DNA from: Lasioglossum baleicum
Taxonomy: Eukaryota; Arthropoda; Insecta; Hymenoptera; Halictidae
Assembly: GCF_051020765.1 (NCBI RefSeq)
Contig: NC_134948.1
Coordinates: 6,812,501-6,876,500, forward strand
DNA: 64,000 nucleotides
Direction of reading: 5' to 3'
Part shown: positions 59,280-64,000 of the stretch, one piece after another
Layout: every line of letters begins with the position of its first letter
How positions within the stretch are numbered: position 1 is the stretch's first letter
Notes under the pieces: generated by a model
Databases searched by the model: none
What the model was told of the DNA's origin: nothing
The model's input: the letters and a program-made list of their open reading frames with translations, nothing else
Made by a program: the position numbers and the translations under genes

Positions 59280-59900
59280 TTTAATAATTCATGCAACCCT
59301 GTGGGTCGTCATCTTGGAATTTCTAAAATACAAAAATGAGCACATCAAAATTATTTTTGTCCGAGTCGATTGAATTTTGTCTCCTGGAAAATACTAAATA
59401 TTATTGTTGCAGTCGTAACCGAATTCCTTTGACAATTTGTTTCAGTCTAACTGTGTAGGTCGCCTCTAAGGCGACTCATCTCAGAATTTCTGAAATACAA
59501 AAATGAGCACATTAATCCATCAAAATTAGCTCTGTTCAAGTAAATAATAAAGTTCATATTATTGTTGCAGTGATAATATGATCACAATTTAATCCTGTAG
59601 GACACCATCTTAAAATTTCTAAAATAATGAACACATTAATCCATCAAAATTAGCTTTGTTCAATTAAATAATAAAGTTCATATTATTGTTGCAATCATAA
59701 TCTGATTCTTTCAATAATTTGTTTGAAGCAATTTAACCCTGTAGGACACCATCTTAAAATTTGTATTCAATTCAATTTCTATTCAATTCAATTTATCTCC
59801 TGAAGAATACTAAATATTATCGTTGCAGTCGTAACCTAATTCTCTCAATAATTTGTTTAAAACACAATGTAACCGTGCAGGCCGCCATTGTGACGAAATC
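59280..59900 (+). repeat. 140-150 bp minisatellite array
   Basis: Five diverged units contain a GTAGG(T/A)C(G/A)CCATCTT-like block at about 59300, 59455, 59597, 59743 and 59875, with AAATGAGCACATTAATCCAT and TATTATTGTTGCAGTC between them. Confidence 0.8.
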
Positions 59901-62329
59901 GTCAAGGGAAAATTGATGTTTCTCGGTTAGGTATGGCCGTGCTTTCCCCAGTAAAATCCGTTTGCGGTTTCTAAAATGGAGTATGAGCCTACCGCTTCCG
60001 TAAAGGAAACAGGCTAAAGAATTCGCGGAAAGGAAGTATGAGTATAGTAATCTCTCGAGTAGCAGCAAGCCGGAGGAATAATTTAGTTCGTCTGGAAGTT
60101 GATTTTGCTTGGGGTGAATGTTGAATCAGGTTTGGCTCTGTTGAGCCAATTTCCTCCTTTTTTAGGAAATTACGATCTACAAAATAGTTCTAATCACTGA
60201 AACCGTAAAATAAATCGTAGGGCTGGGGCTGTTAAACAAATTAGCTGTCTTTTCTCTTGGGGAAAAATGGTGTTTTCCCAGTTGAAACTAGATGGGTCTC
60301 GAACCAATTTTTAAAAATATTAAATTATTATTTGCTACTGTACGAAGAGAGAGAATTTTAAATGACAAAATTGTTGCAAGCCTTCTTTTGAATTTTTTAA
60401 CTTGGGATTTCGATCGTTTGAACTGAAAATTCTGGAGTAATAACAAATTTATTTTTGTAAATTGAACAGTGCTTTAACAATTAACGTAGACAAATTTTTA
60501 TTTTGCATGGAGATTTATAATTATGCTATTTTGTTGCTGGAGGAAGTTAGCTTCTGTCTGATTCCGGCTCGTCTCGAACTATGTAGCGCTGTAGAAATCT
60601 AGAATTTGCATAAACATCGGCAGTCTGATCATTATTCATTGAATTTCCACTAACCGTGTCGGAACTTATTTCCGACAGGATCCAATAACTATGAAACAAT
60701 ACGCTACTTAGATCTGCCAGCAACGGCTGATGTTCCGCTATAGCTAGCAGTGAACGAGGACTTATTTCTGGGATTATGGCGATTTCTCGGTGTCCGACGG
60801 ATCGCTGATCCATCCCGGATCTTGTTCGATCGATCTCCCTTATCTAGAACACGATTTTTCGTCAGACAAATACAATTCTTCAAGATTTACCGCTTTTGAT
60901 TGTGTCAGATAGAAGTTTACAATCATTTCTCATTTAGTGTAGATGTTTGTTGATCTATCTTGGATCCATCGATTGCTTGCAAAAAGATCTAAAAAACGAT
61001 CTTACGTAAGTAAGACTTCTACAATCATTTTTCTTTTACATGGAAGGTACTCTTATTTTTATCATTTTTATTTATATTTGTGGATCTATCTGGTTGTTCC
61101 TGGATTGCAAATATCCAATTTTTCGAGTTAAATTACCTTCGGTCAAATCAGATATAAACTTAAAGTTCGTCTGTCTGCAGGACGAAATACTCAATAAAAT
61201 CTGCAAACAAGAGAATGCGTGTTAAAAAAGGTTTCCGCCACACAGTTTATGGAGGAAAAGAAAGATGGCTGGGAGAAAGACAGCCGACAATGGACCACAC
61301 CGTAGATAATTTATAATTTTCCATCGATCCACCATAACACGGGCCAGTACAAACTCCGTTGTCTTCCGTTTCGCAGATTCCCGGTTCCTATTGTCTTGTT
61401 TCTAGGTTCTTCAGCCTGGTATTTGCTGAATCAGAACGAATCTATTGGATCTATAAAACGAAAAAGAAAAAGAACGAAAAACGATCGAGATCTACCGCTT
61501 CCATTCCTCTGAATCCTGCGTTTTTTTCCATTGAAAAATAATATCCACAAACTCTCTGAAGAAAACCTGTAACTCTCGATTTTTAACTAAATTCACACAA
61601 TCTTTAAATTTTCATTCGGCAACCTTTTTTTTGAATTAATTTGTATAGGACATTCATAACTATAAACTTCTAAATAAGTTTATATTATATAACAAATGTT
61701 TTATATAACAAATTCGATATAAATTTGTCTTGTTAATTATTCATGGTCAGTTGCATAATTGTTGCGAAATAATTTCGTAATGTCGGTCAATGGTAAACGT
61801 TATGGCAGCGGGCGCGCTAATTAATTTTCAGCTGAGATAAAACCGAGCGTGACAAGAACAGAAATAACAGAAAAGTAAACCGAAATGATCTACGAGCGAT
61901 CTAGCACTGTAGATAAAGAAGTAGGTTGATGAGAATGGTTGATAAGATGAGCTTAGACGTGCAGAACGATGCAGATGCGAGTGAAATGGAGTAGCATGAT
62001 TCAAATTGGAGTCAATAATCAATGTGCAGAAGCTCGAAATAATTAGGTGCGAAAACGCAAATTAGTTGGAGAAACATAAATTGAACACATTGTTAAGAAT
62101 TTGTTTTATAAAATGGCAATTCCGTTAACTCGCTTCTAGTGATTGGCTAACAGAAGTGCAATAATAATTTTAATCGTTCCATCGCATTTGTTTAAACAAA
62201 GTGTACACGGTTACTTTTCGCGAAGCATGATAGATTAAATTGGACATGCAACTTGTTTCATTTCATTCGTGTTCGAGGCGCAAGCCGTCGCTTGGAAACA
62301 CGAAAACTGATACTGCGTTTACAAATGGG
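59901..62329. other. spacer, no gene seen
   Basis: ORFs on both strands at 60547-61225 and elsewhere are short and unlike known proteins. No repeats beyond short AT runs. Confidence 0.5.
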
Positions 62330-62830
62330 CTGATGGTAAATAAACAACATTTAAATAACAATTCACACAATTACAGATGACACTCTGTGATCGTAAATTC
62401 TGATCTCCAAATTCACTAATTCCACATTTTACAAATATTACTTTATACATAGATAGCAAAATTTACAAATTTCACAGTTCAAAAATTCGCAATTTTAAAG
62501 TCTCTCAGTTTTACAAATTCCAAATTTTATAGACCCCAAATTCCCCAATTCCACATTTTACAAATTTTACTTTATAGATGGCAAAATTTACGAATTTCAC
62601 ATTCAAGAAATTTTTTATTTTAGTCTCACAGTTTTACAAATTCCAAATTTTATAGACTCCAAATTCCCGAAAATCACCACATTTCACATATTTCACAAAT
62701 CTCAAATTTTCCACATTCCACAATTTCCCAAACTCCGAATTCCCCAGTTTCTCACAAATTGCACTTTAATGTTACAGTCTGTAAAAGTCACAATAAATTT
62801 CACAATTTAACTCAAATTTCAATGTCACTG
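62330..62830. repeat. CACAAATT-rich low-complexity repeat
   Basis: Imperfect recurrence of TTTACAAATTCCA and CACATTTTACAAAT units, with a longer duplication (ATTCCACATTTTACAAAT near 62418 and 62549). Confidence 0.7.
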
Positions 62831-63484
62831 CAATAGAACAAAAATATCCAATGAATAAAATTAATTCGCAAGTCAATTTAGAAACTGATTATAGCACGTT
62901 ATCCATACTAAATTCGCATTCGGCAAATGAAATAGAATAGTGAAATCCACAATCCGGCGATATAATCAAGTTCATTCGTTCAATCCACTGAATATATTAA
63001 ATCTATAAGAAAGGAGAAGATTATTGTTTGCACGCAAGAGCGCATCGAGTTTGGATAACAGATCGCTCTCGGCCCATAGAATAGCAATTCGCAACTGCGG
63101 CATAGTTATCCACGTTTGGTCGCCCGATTTAATCGATCTCGAAAGTCACACGCGTGCGTGCGCTCGCAAAATTCCGCAACGATGCCCGAGATGTGTTTCT
63201 CTTTGGCCTGCGAATCGATAATTACTACAAAGAGCATAATCGCGTGCCGGCGCGGAATTAAGGAGCTGCTCTTTGTATGCTCGCGTACGGTGGCCGTGCG
63301 AAATTTCGTAGTCAAAATTTGCACTTGATTTGCAATGCTTCCACAATTTAAAAAACAAGGTATTTCTTCTTGCAAAATATTTGCAATAGCTGCAAAAAAT
63401 ATTGAAACAATGGATTAGCCCAGAAATATTTGCGACTGATTTTAAAAATCTTGAAATTTAAATACAGTAGTTAAGTAAGGTGGA

Positions 63485-64000
63485 GTGGGGTAAGTGCGCC
63501 CTAGTTTTTGCAAAGTTGCACTTTAAACTGATGTATTTTCAGGCTGGTATGTAAAAACTTAACGCTCTTGGTATCAAACTCTTGCCACGGTTATTACTGA
63601 TGAATTAGTATTATGTAGGATTCTAATTTTGTCAACTACTACGCATTTGGCCCGAAAATGGGGCAAGTGCGTCTCTGAGAGTTAAAAATACTTTCAAACC
63701 TTGTTTCAAGTGCTACGGGGCAAGAAAAGAATGATTAACAAGCCTGCTATAAAATGCTCCTTATTGCATTAAATATATTGTTTAGTTTTATAGTTACCCA
63801 TACAGTACGCACTTACCCCACCGTGATAGTACGTACTTGCCCCGTGTAGTAATATTTACGGGGCAAGTGCATCTTAGTGTTTTTCTCAATAAATTTAAAA
63901 AAATACAATAAAAACTGTTTATTTAATGTAAACCTGTATATCAATATTTGTTGTACTTACTTAAAATAACAACACAGAATATATTAATAACTTGTAAACT
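63485..64000. repeat. truncated repeat with GGGG(C/T)AAGTGCG motifs
   Basis: The 12-mer GGGG(C/T)AAGTGCG or a near match occurs at about 63488, 63660 and 63856 on the plus strand and as its complement at about 63808 and 63832. The region runs off the window edge. It is probably part of a transposable element whose other end is not visible. Confidence 0.5.

Noticed and set aside
1..64000. tRNA, rRNA or well-known microRNA genes
   Set aside because: Scanning by eye for conserved tRNA arm sequences and for common insect microRNA sequences found nothing convincing. A tRNAscan-SE or covariance-model run would be decisive.

Overview
This is a stretch of AT-rich eukaryotic nuclear DNA, almost certainly from an insect. 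It has interrupted genes with GT-AG introns, mariner-type (TA target) palindromic elements, long AT-rich spacers broken by GC-rich, purine/pyrimidine-skewed islands, and many (TC)n/(GA)n tracts. Together these suggest a hymenopteran such as an ant, bee or wasp, but I cannot place it more precisely. There are no prokaryotic operons, rRNAs, recognisable tRNAs or CRISPR arrays.

Only three genes can be supported, all in the first 23 kb. (1) A plus-strand class A (rhodopsin-like) GPCR occupies about 3.0-10.4 kb. Its last five exons are present (338 codons, all junctions phase 0), from TM4 through TM7 to the C-terminal tail; the TM1-TM3 exons are not seen and probably lie left of the window. (2) The 5' part of midasin (MDN1/Rea1), the giant AAA+ ATPase of 60S ribosome maturation, lies on the minus strand at 14.06-21.56 kb. 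Eleven exons splice into an unbroken frame of 2037 codons that carries all six P-loops and stops just inside AAA6. The remaining two thirds or so of the protein is nowhere in the window. (3) PSMG4, proteasome assembly chaperone 4, is an intronless minus-strand gene at 22.3-22.7 kb, just upstream of and in tandem with midasin. A small inverted-repeat element sits between the two.

From 23 to 64 kb I find no gene I can support. This part is accessory DNA. It holds three full copies of a composite foldback element at 2.2, 39.0 and 55.7 kb, with a half copy at 8.5 kb; near-perfect palindromic elements at 50.3 and 54.1 kb; a pair of elements at 42.9 and 52.2 kb; and a dispersed 190-200 bp satellite-like repeat between 31.9 and 37.3 kb with arrays in opposite orientations. 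It also holds a 55-bp tandem array with a 110-bp higher-order period at 47.6 kb, a 208-bp triplication interrupted by a short mariner-derived element at 43.9-44.7 kb, a 140-150 bp minisatellite at 57.7-59.9 kb, and a truncated repeat with scattered 12-mers at the right edge. GC-rich islands at 24.4-27.3, 33.0-33.9, 36.1-36.7, 49.4-51.6 and 56.9-57.5 kb could be promoters or 5' exons of genes beyond the window, but none contains a recognisable protein.

Functionally, midasin and PSMG4 both serve assembly of large cytoplasmic machines (ribosome and proteasome). The GPCR is an unrelated signalling gene converging on midasin, or nested in it if the missing midasin exons lie further left.
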